Source: Acidobacteriota bacterium (GTDB taxonomy: Bacteria; Acidobacteriota; Terriglobia; Terriglobales; Acidobacteriaceae). Taken from it: a stretch of 64,000 nt of DNA. Made by a program: the position numbers and the translations under genes. Of the stretch, positions 1 to 9,162 are shown in pieces. The notes beneath the pieces are model-generated. The model worked only from the letters and a program-made list of their open reading frames with translations, ran no database searches and was not told the origin of the DNA. The stretch is taken from the NCBI GenBank assembly GCA_013289765.1, contig JABCZI010000002.1, positions 496,001-560,000 of the forward strand. The letters are read 5' to 3'. Every line of letters starts with the position of its first letter. Position 1 is the stretch's first letter.

Positions 1-1
1 T

Positions 2-424
2 CGCGTGATTTTGTACGACGGTTCGTATCACGATGTGGATTCTAACGATATGTCATTTCAGATGGCCGGGCGCATCGCCTTCCGCAAAGCCATGGAGCAG
101 GCCAAGCCTACGATTCTGGAGCCGGTGATGCACGTCGAGATTACGATCCCGGACGAATTCGCGGGCTCAATCATGGGCGACTTGAACAGCCGCCGGGGAC
201 GCATTCAGGGCATGGACAACAAGGGCGGCAATACCATTGTGAAGGCCGAGGTACCGATGGCCGAGATGCTGACTTACGGCGTGGACCTGACCTCGATGAC
301 GCAAGGCCGCGGCAGCTTCAATATGGAGATGCATCATTACGACACGGTGCCGGGGCAGTTGCAGGAGAAGATTATCGAGAAGGCCAAGGCGGCGCGGGGT
401 GAGGTGAAGGAAGAGGAAGAGTAG
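2..424 (+). CDS. Elongation factor G paralogue, C-terminal part (gene starts before the window)
   Basis: The reading frame is open from the first complete codon, so only about the last 140 residues are visible. They cover the end of domain IV and domain V of an EF-G-type translocation GTPase: the YDGSYHDVDS stretch, then LEPVMHVEITIP, GDLNSRRGRIQGM and TQGRGSFNMEMHHY, all hallmarks of EF-G. EF-G moves tRNA and mRNA through the ribosome in the cytoplasm. The acidic tail (KEEEE) and wording such as GNTIVKAEVPMAEM fit the second EF-G type found beside the str-operon copy in many bacteria. The next gene is not tuf or rpsJ, which also argues for a paralogue rather than the main fusA. The GTPase domain is outside the window. 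Confidence 0.9.
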   Translation, partial: RVILYDGSYHDVDSNDMSFQMAGRIAFRKAMEQAKPTILEPVMHVEITIPDEFAGSIMGDLNSRRGRIQGMDNKGGNTIVKAEVPMAEMLTYGVDLTSMTQGRGSFNMEMHHYDTVPGQLQEKIIEKAKAARGEVKEEEE

Positions 425-443
425 GGACAACGGGAGGTCAAGA

Positions 444-1169
444 ATGAAGCTCGCATCGAGTATTGTGTGCGCCCTTATTGCGATAGCAACGCTTGTGCGC
501 TCCCCCCAGACGCAGGTCTTTCCCACATCGTCGGGGCCGGTTCTGATCACTCCTGTATATCACGCCAGCACATTGATCGAGGCGGGAGGAAAGACCATTT
601 ACCTCGATCCCGCCAAGCCTGCGAACCTCACAGCGCTTCCGAAAGCGGACCTGATTCTGATTACCGACATTCATGGCGACCACATGGACCCGGATTCGAT
701 CAAGGAAATCAGTAAAGCGGGTACGGAGATTCTTGCGGCGCCGGCCGTGGTTCAAACCGTCACCAGCGCCAAGCCCATTGCTAATGGAGAAACGAAGAGC
801 TGGCAGGGCTGGACGATTGAGGCGATTCCCGCGTACAACTTGAAGCGCGGACCCGCGCCGGGGAAACTGTTTCACGACAAGGGACGCGGGAACGGTTATG
901 TGCTGACTTATGGCGGCAAGCGGTTTTATTTTTCGGGCGATACCGAAGGCGTTCCGGAGATGCGGGCGCTTAAGAACATCGATGTGGCATTCGTGTGCAT
1001 GAATCTGCCTTACACTATGCCGCCGGATGAGGCTGCTGACGCGGTAAAGGCGTTTCACCCAAAGGTGGTCATCCCGTACCACTATCACGGATCTGACCTT
1101 GCCGTATTTCAAAAAGGATTGGAAGGGACTGGCATTGAGGTGCGGGTGCTTGATTGGTATCCGAAGTAG
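444..1169 (+). CDS. Secreted metallo-beta-lactamase-fold hydrolase
   Basis: A 241-residue protein with a hydrophobic N-terminal signal segment (about residues 3-18), then a metallo-beta-lactamase fold of the UlaG/metal-dependent hydrolase kind. The metal motif is HGDHMD (residues 77-82); later metal ligands are likely the Asp in YFSGDTEG and the His residues in VVIPYHYHG near the C-terminus. The start is set by a GGGAGG Shine-Dalgarno 6 bases before ATG. The substrate cannot be read from sequence; proteins of this family are often annotated as Zn-dependent hydrolases acting in the periplasm. It lies 19 bases after the EF-G gene and may be cotranscribed with it. It faces the phosphoesterase gene across a shared terminator. 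Confidence 0.85.
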   Translation: MKLASSIVCALIAIATLVRSPQTQVFPTSSGPVLITPVYHASTLIEAGGKTIYLDPAKPANLTALPKADLILITDIHGDHMDPDSIKEISKAGTEILAAPAVVQTVTSAKPIANGETKSWQGWTIEAIPAYNLKRGPAPGKLFHDKGRGNGYVLTYGGKRFYFSGDTEGVPEMRALKNIDVAFVCMNLPYTMPPDEAADAVKAFHPKVVIPYHYHGSDLAVFQKGLEGTGIEVRVLDWYPK

Positions 1170-1211
1170 GAGGGCATCTCCGAAGCCAGGAATTCAAAAG
1201 CTGTAACAAGG

Positions 1212-1244
1212 AGACGGGACCACTTGGACAAAGTGATCCCGTCT
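1212..1244. terminator. Bidirectional terminator hairpin between convergent genes
   Basis: Arms of 14 bases (1212-1225 and 1231-1244) with a 5-base loop and one mismatch, which becomes a G-U pair in minus-strand RNA. It sits between the convergent metallohydrolase and phosphoesterase genes. Only a short T-rich stretch follows on the plus strand, so efficiency is uncertain. Confidence 0.65.
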
Positions 1245-1264
1245 GCCTTTCCTAAAGTACGAAA

Positions 1265-2518
1265 CTACCGACTATCTCCGAATAAATCCGACATGGTGTT
1301 GGTAGTGGTGTCGCAGGCATGGTTAAGGCAGGGCAGCTTAAGCCCTCCCTCGATGGTGCGGAGTAGGGAGAAGTGAGTGTAGAACGTCCCACTTTGCTGG
1401 CCGTGCACACCGTAGTTGGTGTCGACGATGGCGACGACCTGGTTCACGATGGGCTGCACTGAGTAGTCGTTTTCATCCCAGATTACGACGATGGCGTTAT
1501 GACCTTCTTTCCACGCCCTGGAGCCGTGAATTGCCGTCACGATCTTCTGCACGGCTTGATCTCCGAGGATAATCAGAGCGGGGTTCAAGCCCGCTTGCGT
1601 GCCGTTATCGTTTGGATCAGAGCCGCAGAAGGCGGTGCTGTTGCTGCGTCCATGCTGGTCGTTGCACTGGTTGGGGACGATGTAAGAAAAATCCGGGACC
1701 TTGCCCGACCCCAGATCGCTCCACAATCCCTTCATGCCATCGAAGCCAGTAATGTTCGCGTAGCTGGCCAGAGGATTGGTGCCTTGCTGGACGCTCTGGA
1801 AGTAGACAAAAGGATCGTGCTTGGAGGCATAGAGTTGAACGATGTCGCTGGTGGTCAGTGGCGGCGTCAGTTGTGGATTGATCTGGCTGAAATCGGTATT
1901 GTTAGTGAAATTGCTATCGCTGTAGTCGACCAGGTCCGGGCCGGTCAACGGAAGACTTTCCTGGTAGGTCTTCCAGCTTTTTCCGGCGGCGGCAAGCTGA
2001 TCGGCAATGGTAATGCCGAGGGTGCTAGAAGCTGCCGCATAAGAGCGGGTACCGTCGATATTCATTTCGCAAGGAGGACCCGACACCTCATTGCTGCAGT
2101 CCAGGGCCGGTGTAGCCGCGTCGGTTCCGCTACCCGATATGGGGCAGATGGCGGGGCTTGGCGGGTTATCGGTATTCGCTACTCCTGAGGCAAGGTTGGT
2201 AGTGCAAGACGCGTTATGCCAGTCGGGCGAGTTGTCGCTTAGCACGCCGAAATTCGAGCCGCCTACGACCTCCAGGTAATTCGTCAAGCTGGGATGGGCC
2301 ACAGCGAAATAGTTTGTCGCCAGGTTGGCTTGCTTCGCATAGCTGTTAATGAACGGAGCATTGGGATTGTTGAGAATCTCGCTGTAACCGTGATTCTCCA
2401 TCATGATGACGAAAACGTGGTCTAAGGGAGTTATGCCTTTCGGCACCGGGCCCTGTTGGGCGATGCCTGCGCCCGTTAAAGCGAGCACGGAACTAATCAT
2501 CAAAGCTTGTATTTTCAT
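1265..2518 (-). CDS. Secreted phosphoesterase / acid phosphatase-like protein
   Basis: A 417-residue exported protein with an N-terminal signal peptide (MKIQALMISSVLALTGAGIA). The mature part begins with the hallmark of the PF04185 phosphoesterase family (phospholipase C / AcpA type): DHVFVIMMENHGYSEI, then PFINSYAKQ and AVAHPSLTNYLEVVGG. The metal ligands are expected to include the Glu-Asn of MMEN and, near the C-terminus, the Asp-Glu-Asn of VIWDENDYS. The family hydrolyses phosphate esters, including phospholipids. AAGGAG lies 8 bases before the ATG. It is monocistronic by layout, with a terminator at its 3' end. Substrate (phosphomonoester or phospholipid) is undecided. Confidence 0.88.
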   Translation of the reverse strand: MKIQALMISSVLALTGAGIAQQGPVPKGITPLDHVFVIMMENHGYSEILNNPNAPFINSYAKQANLATNYFAVAHPSLTNYLEVVGGSNFGVLSDNSPDWHNASCTTNLASGVANTDNPPSPAICPISGSGTDAATPALDCSNEVSGPPCEMNIDGTRSYAAASSTLGITIADQLAAAGKSWKTYQESLPLTGPDLVDYSDSNFTNNTDFSQINPQLTPPLTTSDIVQLYASKHDPFVYFQSVQQGTNPLASYANITGFDGMKGLWSDLGSGKVPDFSYIVPNQCNDQHGRSNSTAFCGSDPNDNGTQAGLNPALIILGDQAVQKIVTAIHGSRAWKEGHNAIVVIWDENDYSVQPIVNQVVAIVDTNYGVHGQQSGTFYTHFSLLRTIEGGLKLPCLNHACDTTTNTMSDLFGDSR

Positions 2519-2724
2519 AATTTTGAGTCTCCTTCAATCGGTTTATAGCGGTGGAACCTCACCGGGCGGCGAGCGTGATCTACCCTACAGAAGCTATGGC
2601 GAAGGCGTTAATGTTGCGTAACAGCAAGGTTAAGATTGGGTGAATTATGAATACTCAAGCCCGCGCCAGCAGGGCGTTCGAAGGCAGCGGTCTGCACGGC
2701 AGCGCGTGGTAACATCCGGTGAGA

Positions 2725-3774
2725 ATGGCAGCGAAGAACAATGCGAGAGTAGAGTACAGCCCTGACCGCGTGGTCTCTGCTGCGCCGGTGGAGGACGATT
2801 CATCGTTTGAGCTGAAGCTGCGGCCACAACGGTTGGGCGAGTTCATCGGGCAGGGCAAGGTCAAAGAAAATCTGGCAGTGGCCATTGAGGCAGCTAAGTC
2901 ACGCGGCGAGGCCATGGACCACGTACTGCTTTACGGGCCTCCGGGATTGGGGAAGACTACGCTGGCTAATATCATTGCCAACGAACTGGGCGTGCACTTC
3001 CAGCCGACCGCGGCACCTCTGCTCCAAATCAAAGGCGATCTGACCGCCATCATCACCAACATGCAGGACAAGCAAGTGCTGTTCATTGACGAAATCCACC
3101 GCCTGCAGCCGGTCTTGGAGGAGTTGCTGTACTCTGCGCTGGAAGATTACAAACTGGACATCATCATCGGCCAGGGGCCTTCGGCGCGCACGCATACGCT
3201 GGAAGTAAAGCCGTTCACTTTTGTGGGCGCGACCACGCGGGCGGGATTAATTTCTGCGCCGCTCCGTTCGCGATTCGGCATCGTGCTGCGATTGGAGTTT
3301 TATACTCCGGAAGACCTGCGCGTGATCGTTGAGCGGTCGGCGGAAATTCTGGCGGTGGAGGTCGACCGCGCCGGGGCGACCGAGATCGCCAGCCGGTCCC
3401 GAGGGACGCCGCGAATCGCCAATCGGCTCTTACGGCGCGTCCGCGATTATGCGCAGGTACGCGGGGCAGGCAGAATCGATCTGCCCACAGCCCATGCGGC
3501 GCTAAAGATGCTGGAAGTGGATAAGTACGGCTTCGATGAAGTCGACCGACGATTACTGTTGACGATCATTGAAAAATATCAGGGCGGCCCGGTGGGCGTG
3601 AATACTTTGGCAGCGGTGTTGGCCGAGGAGCCGGACGCGATTGAAGAAATTTACGAACCATTCCTTATGCAGATTGGCTTCTTGAACCGCACCCCGCGGG
3701 GGCGAGTGGCCACGCAACTCGCTTACGATCATTTCGGCATCACTCCGACACGAAGGCAGAGTTCGCTGTTCTGA
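2725..3774 (+). CDS. ruvB: Holliday junction branch-migration helicase RuvB
   Basis: A 349-residue AAA+ ATPase, the motor of the RuvABC complex that drives branch migration of Holliday junctions in recombination and repair. Walker A is GPPGLGKT (residues 71-78) and Walker B is FIDEIHR (around 122). The GATTRAG sensor segment, the arginine-finger region (LRSRFGI) and the C-terminal winged helix ([18 protein letters not shown]) are all present, and the length is normal. A GTG at 2719 is also in frame; ATG 2725 is preferred because GGTGAG sits just upstream. ruvA and ruvC are not adjacent in this window. Confidence 0.97.
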   Translation: MAAKNNARVEYSPDRVVSAAPVEDDSSFELKLRPQRLGEFIGQGKVKENLAVAIEAAKSRGEAMDHVLLYGPPGLGKTTLANIIANELGVHFQPTAAPLLQIKGDLTAIITNMQDKQVLFIDEIHRLQPVLEELLYSALEDYKLDIIIGQGPSARTHTLEVKPFTFVGATTRAGLISAPLRSRFGIVLRLEFYTPEDLRVIVERSAEILAVEVDRAGATEIASRSRGTPRIANRLLRRVRDYAQVRGAGRIDLPTAHAALKMLEVDKYGFDEVDRRLLLTIIEKYQGGPVGVNTLAAVLAEEPDAIEEIYEPFLMQIGFLNRTPRGRVATQLAYDHFGITPTRRQSSLF

Positions 3775-3908
3775 AGCGCGGCTCCTCCTAAGTTTTCTTG
3801 TTTTGCTGCCTCTGACATCCCACTCAATGACCGGTGCATCCTTCGCAGGTCTTGTTCGGAAAACCGTACAAACATATTTTTACTGTTGTGTCAGGGCCAA
3901 AATGGTGT

Positions 3909-6710
3909 ATGGTTGCACGCTTCCCTGGGGGGCCGATAAGGGAATACGAGGACTGTTTGCGGTCGAATAGAATTCGTACAATTCAAGTTGGTCCCCTGAA
4001 AAAGCTTCTGAGGCTTTGGCTCGCGGGTGCATTAGTTCTTTCCGGAGCCTTGGGATATGGGTTAGTTTCAACCCTCGGGACAGCACCGTTAGTCCAAAGT
4101 GTTGTTCTCCCTGAACCGAACACCGCGTCAGCACTGGCGGGGCAGGATCAGCAAACCCCTCCACAAGGCGCTGGTCCGCCCTCTGGAACGAACCCAACCC
4201 CTCCGGAACATAAGCCGCAGACCTCCCCGCAGACTCCGTTGCCTTCAGCGCAGTTGCCAGAACCGCCGATCAAGGATCCTGAGGTAAAGCCCGCGCCGCT
4301 GCCTCTGGTAGCGCCTCCATCTTTAACCATCCCTCGCCTGCCGCACGGCCCGGTCCTTGATGACTTCCTCGATATGAAGCCCACAGGTGAGACCGCGCTC
4401 CAGATGGCCAAAGTCACCGGTTTTGCGCAGCGCAATCCGTACGATGGCCAGAACGTTTCAGAAGAAACAGCGGCCTATCTGGGCTATGACCAGAAGAATT
4501 TGTATATCGTCTTTGTCTGTTTCGACGATCCCAAAAAGGTGCGGGCTCGGATGTCGCGGCGCGAGGACATTTACGACGACGATCAAGTCGCGGTCCTGTT
4601 TGATACGTTTCATGACCGGCGGCGTGCGTATGAGTTCCAGACTACGGCGCTCGGTGTCCAGTGGGACGCGATTTATACCGAGGCATCGCGCGATGAGACG
4701 GGGGGTAACTGGGACACTTCATTCGACACAGTATGGGACTCGCGCGGAAAAGTTACGAGTCGCGGTTTCGTGGTGTGGATGGCGATTCCATTCAAAAGTC
4801 TGCGTTTCCCAGCCACCAGACAGCAGGAGTGGGGCATCATTTTGTATCGCGGCATCATTCGCAAGAACGAGGATTCGTTTTGGCCGTATATTTCGCGCAG
4901 AGTGGAAGGCCGGCTCGGGCAGGCGGCCACTCTTTATGGACTTGAGGGAATCTCGCCGGGACGCGACATCGAGCTGATTCCTTATGGAGTGATGCGCAGT
5001 TTCCGGTCCCTAGACAGCGTCGATCCGTACAATCCATTTTTTCAGAAAGCCGGGGTGCAGGGGCAGCCGGGCCTGGACGCGAAGTTCGTAATCCGCGACC
5101 ACTTCGTGCTCGATGTAACGGCAAATCCGGATTTCAGCCAGGTGGAGTCGGAAGATCCTCAGATTACGGTGAACCAGCGTTTCGAAGTGTACTTTCCTGA
5201 GAAGCGTCCGTTCTTTCTGGAGAATGAAGATTACTTTCGCACCCCTATCGATTTATTTTTCACCCGCAACATTCAAGACCCGTCGGCCGGCATTCGGCTC
5301 ACGGGTAAGGAAGGCCCCTACTCCGTCGGCTTCATGTCAACCGACGATCGTGCTCCGGGATTAGCTGTGCCCAATTTCTGTCCTTCTACTTCACTTAATT
5401 GTTCAGACAGTCTTACCGGTATCCGGTCGTACTTCACCATCGCACGGGTGAGCCGCGACATCTTCAAGCAATCGAGCGTGGGGGCGGTCTACACCGATTG
5501 GGAATGCCCTACAACCGGCGAGTTTAACCGCGTGGGAGGACTCGATACCCGGTTGAAATTAAATGCCAACTGGATTGTGGAGGGCCAGGCAGTGGTGAGT
5601 TCCAGCAATTTGCGGGGGCTCAATTCCAATCTCGAAAGCACCTGCGAATACAATCTCTTTCCGTTCAGTTCAGGTAATGCCGGTAAGGGAAACTATTATG
5701 CTGGACCCGCCGACAAACTAGAGGTCCGGCGCAACGGTCTCCATTTTAATTACGTGGGAACATATCAGGACGTGAGTCCGGGCTTTGTCACTGTCCCTGG
5801 ATTCGTCAACCGCGTTGATATTCGCGGAATCTACCAGGGAATCTATTACCGGTTTCGCCCGAAGAAAGGCTGGGTCTTGAACTGGGGGCCCTCCATGCTT
5901 CAGCGTTATGTGTTCGATCACGAAGGAAACCGCCTGGACACGAGTTATGATCCCTATCTGAAAATTGAAGGACGCGGGCAAACCTTCATTTGGGTTGACC
6001 CTTACGAAGAATTGCGGGAGCGCCTGCGGCCTCAGGACTTCGCCTTCTTGGGTTTGTCGGAAAATAAGAATCAGGATTACCACGAACATCTTACGGACGT
6101 CCGTTTCCTAACCGGATACCTACGGAAAGTTACTGTCGGCGGAGAATACACCTGGGGGGACGGAGTAAACTTCGTGCCAGCCGCCCATTCCCTGCCCCAA
6201 GGTCTGTTGTCGCGGTCCAATACCGCCCAAGCCACGCTGACCTTCCGTCCTATTAAGCCGCTGAAGATTGAAAATACTTATCTATTCGAACGCTTGCGTG
6301 CGACGGACAACGAGTACCTTCTTGCGCTCGCTCAGGCGCCAGGAGTTCCTATCGGCAAGGGAATTTTTAATAACCACATCCTGCGCAGCAAGTGGAACTG
6401 GCAGTTTACGCCTCAACTTTCGTTGCGCCTGATTTTGCAGTACAACTCCATCCTGGCGAACACGCCGGGTAATACCTTTTACCCCTATACATATCTACCT
6501 ACACAGAAGCAGTTCAACGCCGACTTCCTCGTCACCTACCTCGTGCACCCGGGTACTGCAATCTATATTGGGTACAACGGCGATCTGCAGAATCTGGATC
6601 ATAGCCTGATGCCAGATTCGGCGGGGCTGGCGGGACTTTATAGGGCCAAGGGTTACATCAATGACAGCCGGCAATTCTTTGTAAAAGTGTCGTATCTCTT
6701 CAGGTTCTGA
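3909..6710 (+). CDS. DUF5916 outer-membrane protein with CBM9-like domain
   Basis: A very large secreted or outer-membrane protein. After an N-terminal hydrophobic segment (KKLLRLWLAGALVLSGALGY) and a Pro-rich linker comes a carbohydrate-binding family 9-like beta sandwich (around VSEETAAYLGYDQKNLYIVFVC). Next is the DUF5916 region, recognisable by YFPEKRPFFLENEDYF, and a C-terminal predicted beta-barrel ending in aromatic FFVKVSYLFRF, typical of outer-membrane barrels. Such proteins are abundant in Acidobacteriota and Bacteroidota; their function is not established, and polysaccharide binding or uptake is a guess. The start is uncertain: a GTG at 3834 gives 958 residues, ATG 3909 gives 933, and a start nearer 3990 would place the signal peptide at the N-terminus. 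Confidence 0.82.
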   Translation: MVARFPGGPIREYEDCLRSNRIRTIQVGPLKKLLRLWLAGALVLSGALGYGLVSTLGTAPLVQSVVLPEPNTASALAGQDQQTPPQGAGPPSGTNPTPPEHKPQTSPQTPLPSAQLPEPPIKDPEVKPAPLPLVAPPSLTIPRLPHGPVLDDFLDMKPTGETALQMAKVTGFAQRNPYDGQNVSEETAAYLGYDQKNLYIVFVCFDDPKKVRARMSRREDIYDDDQVAVLFDTFHDRRRAYEFQTTALGVQWDAIYTEASRDETGGNWDTSFDTVWDSRGKVTSRGFVVWMAIPFKSLRFPATRQQEWGIILYRGIIRKNEDSFWPYISRRVEGRLGQAATLYGLEGISPGRDIELIPYGVMRSFRSLDSVDPYNPFFQKAGVQGQPGLDAKFVIRDHFVLDVTANPDFSQVESEDPQITVNQRFEVYFPEKRPFFLENEDYFRTPIDLFFTRNIQDPSAGIRLTGKEGPYSVGFMSTDDRAPGLAVPNFCPSTSLNCSDSLTGIRSYFTIARVSRDIFKQSSVGAVYTDWECPTTGEFNRVGGLDTRLKLNANWIVEGQAVVSSSNLRGLNSNLESTCEYNLFPFSSGNAGKGNYYAGPADKLEVRRNGLHFNYVGTYQDVSPGFVTVPGFVNRVDIRGIYQGIYYRFRPKKGWVLNWGPSMLQRYVFDHEGNRLDTSYDPYLKIEGRGQTFIWVDPYEELRERLRPQDFAFLGLSENKNQDYHEHLTDVRFLTGYLRKVTVGGEYTWGDGVNFVPAAHSLPQGLLSRSNTAQATLTFRPIKPLKIENTYLFERLRATDNEYLLALAQAPGVPIGKGIFNNHILRSKWNWQFTPQLSLRLILQYNSILANTPGNTFYPYTYLPTQKQFNADFLVTYLVHPGTAIYIGYNGDLQNLDHSLMPDSAGLAGLYRAKGYINDSRQFFVKVSYLFRF

Positions 6711-6730
6711 GCAGAGCTGATAGCTTCCCA

Positions 6731-6760
6731 TTGCTGAATCCCACGGCATTCCGGTAGAAT
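6731..6760 (+). promoter_or_regulatory. Probable sigma70-type promoter of rpmE
   Basis: TTGCTG at 6731-6736 and TAGAAT at 6755-6760, separated by 18 bases. The -10 box matches 5 of 6 consensus positions and the -35 box only 3. It lies about 28 bases upstream of the rpmE start. Confidence 0.5.
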
Positions 6761-6787
6761 CTAAGCTTCATACAGAGGTTGAAACCC

Positions 6788-7027
6788 ATGAAAGCTGCCA
6801 TTCATCCCGCTTATAACGAAATTCGCGTGCACTGTGCGTGCGGAAATGCCTTTGTTACCCGCTCGACTCACAAGGGCGATATCAGCGTTGAAATTTGTTC
6901 TGCCTGCCACCCTTTCTTTACCGGCAAACAGAAACTTATGGATACCGCTGGGCGCGTAGAGCGGTTCCGCCGCAAGTACGCCAAGAATGTGCCCGCTGCC
7001 GCAAAGCCCGAACTGGCAAAGAAGTAA
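6788..7027 (+). CDS. rpmE: 50S ribosomal protein L31, zinc-binding (C+) form
   Basis: A 79-residue ribosomal protein of the large subunit, near the central protuberance and the bridge to the 30S head. It has the L31 signature (CACGN, then [14 protein letters not shown]). The four cysteines C16, C18, C37 and C40 mark the zinc-binding C+ form, not the zinc-free paralogue made under zinc starvation. The ATG at 6788 is chosen over an upstream TTG because L31 normally starts MK and AGAGG lies upstream. It has its own likely promoter (6731-6760) and a strong terminator (7076-7105), so it is probably transcribed alone. Confidence 0.96.
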   Translation: MKAAIHPAYNEIRVHCACGNAFVTRSTHKGDISVEICSACHPFFTGKQKLMDTAGRVERFRRKYAKNVPAAAKPELAKK

Positions 7028-7075
7028 CCCCCGCCAACGGGAGTCGTGCGGATTGGCGCGGATACACCAAAATCA

Positions 7076-7105
7076 GCCCTCGCTCTTCTGCGGGGGCTTT
7101 TGTTT
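7076..7105 (+). terminator. Rho-independent terminator of rpmE
   Basis: GC-rich stem, 7076-7083 with 7090-7097, one G-T pair, loop TCTTCT, followed by TTTTGTTTT. A textbook intrinsic terminator placed 48 bases after the rpmE stop. Confidence 0.85.
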
Positions 7106-7129
7106 TGCCAGGCCAAGTAGAATAGGAAT

Positions 7130-8329
7130 GTGAAGAAGTTCTGGGACAACTCGAATGGGAAAAGCTCGTGTGGGGCGGACACTCTTGTCCGCCAAGCAGC
7201 GCCACTGAAGCCGGTGCCAGAGACTCTCTCCATCGGCAATGTCCGAATCGCCCCTGCCACGGTCCTCGCACCCATGGCTGGCGTTACCGACACCGTGTTC
7301 CGCCGCTTTATCCGCAACCTTGGGGGTTGCGGCCTGATCATGACCGAGTTCACCTCGGCCGACGGCGTGCTTCGCAAGAAAGACCAGAAGGCGAAGCGCT
7401 ATCTGCACTTCTATGAAGACGAGCATCCCATTTCAGCGCAGCTTTTTGGCAGCGATCCGAATGTGATGGCGGAAGCGGCGCGCCTGGTCGAGGGCCTCGG
7501 CTTCGATCTGGTTGATTTGAACCTGGGATGTCCTGCCAAAAAAGTTGTGAAGTGCAACGGAGGCTCGGGCCTGCTGCGCGATCTGCCGGCCATCGGTCGC
7601 ATCTTCGAAGCGGTGCGCGCGGCGGTGACCATTCCCTTCACCGTGAAGTTTCGTGCTGGATGGAGTGACGACGAGATCGTATGCGTGGAATTGGCTCGCA
7701 TGGCGGAATCCTGCGGACTGGCAGCGGTTGCGCTTCATGCGCGAACCCGCGAACAGGGTTACAGCGGGCAGGCGCGCTGGGAGTGGATCGCCGCCGTGAA
7801 AGATGCCGTGAAAATTCCTGTGATCGGTAATGGCGACATCCGCAGTCCTGAAGACGCGTGTGCCATGGTCACGCAAACCGGCTGCGACGCCGTGATGATC
7901 GGACGCATGGCCCCGTCGAATCCGTGGATCTTCCGGCAGATTCAGCAGTACTGCGCAGGGATGGAAAACGCCGTTAGAGGCGTGGATGTAGGAGGGACGG
8001 ATCGGGAAGGGCTCGACTTTAGTCGTGCCGATCATGCGGCGACCTCTCGGTTGGCTTTAGCCTCTGGGGGCCAGCCTTACGACGAACCCTCCGAGGCCGA
8101 TCGCTACCAGATGATCCGCACCTACTTCCAGATGCTGATTGAGGAGGAACTCCCCGATGCCGTTGGCAAGATGAAGCAGTTTGCCTCCTGGTTCACCCAC
8201 GGCGTTCCCGGTGGAGCCGCGCTACGCAAAGCAATCTACGATTCGAAAGACGCGGTGGAGATTCTAGGCCGGGTGGAAGAGTTCTTTGAAGCGCGATTGA
8301 GTACCCAGTTCCTAGTACCCAGTTTCTAG
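7130..8329 (+). CDS. dusB: tRNA-dihydrouridine synthase DusB, with repeat-derived inserts
   Basis: An FMN-dependent TIM-barrel enzyme that reduces uridines in the tRNA D-loop. It shows VLAPMAGVTD near the N-terminus, the catalytic GCP (Cys134) in LNLGCPAKKVVKCNGGSG, then FTVKFRAGW, ALHARTREQGYSG, VIGNGDI and VMIGRMAPSNPWIF. The start is a GTG at 7130 with weak ribosome-binding signals. Three segments are unlike the family. Residues about 13-22 are encoded by a palindromic repeat (7168-7192). About 40 residues near 282-322, just before the conserved EADRYQMI, come from another palindrome-rich insert. The last nine residues (STQFLVPSF) are encoded by a tandem 14-bp repeat. The frame stays open throughout, so the enzyme may still work. 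Confidence 0.93.
   Translation: MKKFWDNSNGKSSCGADTLVRQAAPLKPVPETLSIGNVRIAPATVLAPMAGVTDTVFRRFIRNLGGCGLIMTEFTSADGVLRKKDQKAKRYLHFYEDEHPISAQLFGSDPNVMAEAARLVEGLGFDLVDLNLGCPAKKVVKCNGGSGLLRDLPAIGRIFEAVRAAVTIPFTVKFRAGWSDDEIVCVELARMAESCGLAAVALHARTREQGYSGQARWEWIAAVKDAVKIPVIGNGDIRSPEDACAMVTQTGCDAVMIGRMAPSNPWIFRQIQQYCAGMENAVRGVDVGGTDREGLDFSRADHAATSRLALASGGQPYDEPSEADRYQMIRTYFQMLIEEELPDAVGKMKQFASWFTHGVPGGAALRKAIYDSKDAVEILGRVEEFFEARLSTQFLVPSF
7168..7192 (+). repeat. Palindromic dispersed repeat (copy A) inside dusB
   Basis: A hairpin with 7-bp arms GCGGACA and TGTCCGC (7175-7192) preceded by GTGTGGG. The 25-base unit matches the reverse complement of 36605-36629 at 22 of 25 positions. It is a REP-like dispersed element that supplies codons to the dusB N-terminus. 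Confidence 0.75.
8010..8029 (+). repeat. Palindrome inside the dusB insert
   Basis: Nine-base arms (8010-8018 and 8021-8029) around TT, with one mismatch. It lies within an in-frame insert of roughly 7970-8095 that also holds a small GGCTTTAGCC palindrome. The insert interrupts an otherwise conserved stretch of DusB and has the look of a short palindromic element of the kind scattered through acidobacterial genomes. Confidence 0.6.
8300..8327 (+). repeat. Tandem 14-bp repeat forming the dusB C-terminus
   Basis: Two adjacent copies of AGTACCCAGTTYCT (8300-8313 and 8314-8327) differing at one base. They encode the last residues of DusB and its stop codon overlaps the end. A related TACTTGGTACTCGGTAC stretch follows at about 8346. 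Confidence 0.7.
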
Positions 8330-8370
8330 AGCCGGGGAATTGATTGTACTTGGTACTCGGTACTTGCACC

Positions 8371-9129
8371 CTACTTCATCTGATCCAAAATCGATCCCAC
8401 AATCCCACCCACCACGCCGCCCTGCACGGTCTCCCGGCTCGCCTGATGCGGCATAAATTCCGCGAGCGCATGCGCGAGCTTCGAGATCGGCAACGTTTGC
8501 AGCCAGATTCTTCCCGGACCGGTGAGCGCCGCCAGAAAAATTCCGTCGCCGCCGAAGATCAGATTCTTGATGCCAGGGACGGTCGTGATTTCAAAGTTCA
8601 CACTCGACTGGAACGCGCCAACGTGTCCGGGATGCACGCGCAGCGTCTCGCCCGGCTTCAGATCGCGCATCACCAGTTCGCCGGAGAGTTCCAGCCAGAA
8701 CGTGCCCTGTCCATGCACCCGCTGCAGCACAAATCCGCTGCCGCCGAAAATTCCCGCGCCAAGAGATTGCTGAAAGCCGAGGCCGATCTGAATTTCCGGA
8801 GTTCCACACAAAAATCCGTGACGATGAATTAGATATTCGTGGCCCGCCGATACTTCTACGGGAACGATGTGCCCCGGCAGCTTGGTCGCGAACGCCAACT
8901 CGCCCGCGGCGCCAAGCGCGCGATACTCAGTCATGAAAATCGATCCGCCGCCGGCCACCCGCTTGAGCACGCCAAACAGTCCACCGCCGCCGCCGAACTG
9001 CGTGTGCGTGGTCATCTGAATGGAACTGCCCATCCAGGAAAGCTCTCCGGCTTCGGAAATGATTGATTCGTTCGGCTCGAGCGCGAACTCGAGCACAGGC
9101 ATGGTGGTGCCGGTGATGCGGCTTTGCAT
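8371..9129 (-). CDS. AIM24 / TIGR00266 family protein
   Basis: A 252-residue protein of the AIM24 family, beta-prism proteins related to a yeast mitochondrial biogenesis factor; bacterial members have no settled role. Evidence: the N-terminal MQSRITGTTMPVLEFALEPNESIISEAGELSWM, the glycine-rich GGGGGLFG and GGGS segments, and the mid-domain GFLCGTPEIQIGLGF and GTFWLELSGE. There is no signal peptide or membrane segment, so it is probably cytoplasmic. It lies 33 bases downstream of the retron reverse transcriptase on the same strand and could be read through from it. I know of no family link to retrons, so the adjacency may be chance. Confidence 0.85.
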   Translation of the reverse strand: MQSRITGTTMPVLEFALEPNESIISEAGELSWMGSSIQMTTHTQFGGGGGLFGVLKRVAGGGSIFMTEYRALGAAGELAFATKLPGHIVPVEVSAGHEYLIHRHGFLCGTPEIQIGLGFQQSLGAGIFGGSGFVLQRVHGQGTFWLELSGELVMRDLKPGETLRVHPGHVGAFQSSVNFEITTVPGIKNLIFGGDGIFLAALTGPGRIWLQTLPISKLAHALAEFMPHQASRETVQGGVVGGIVGSILDQMK

Positions 9130-9162
9130 TGGGAAACCTCGGTGGAAGTATACAGTCTCGGA

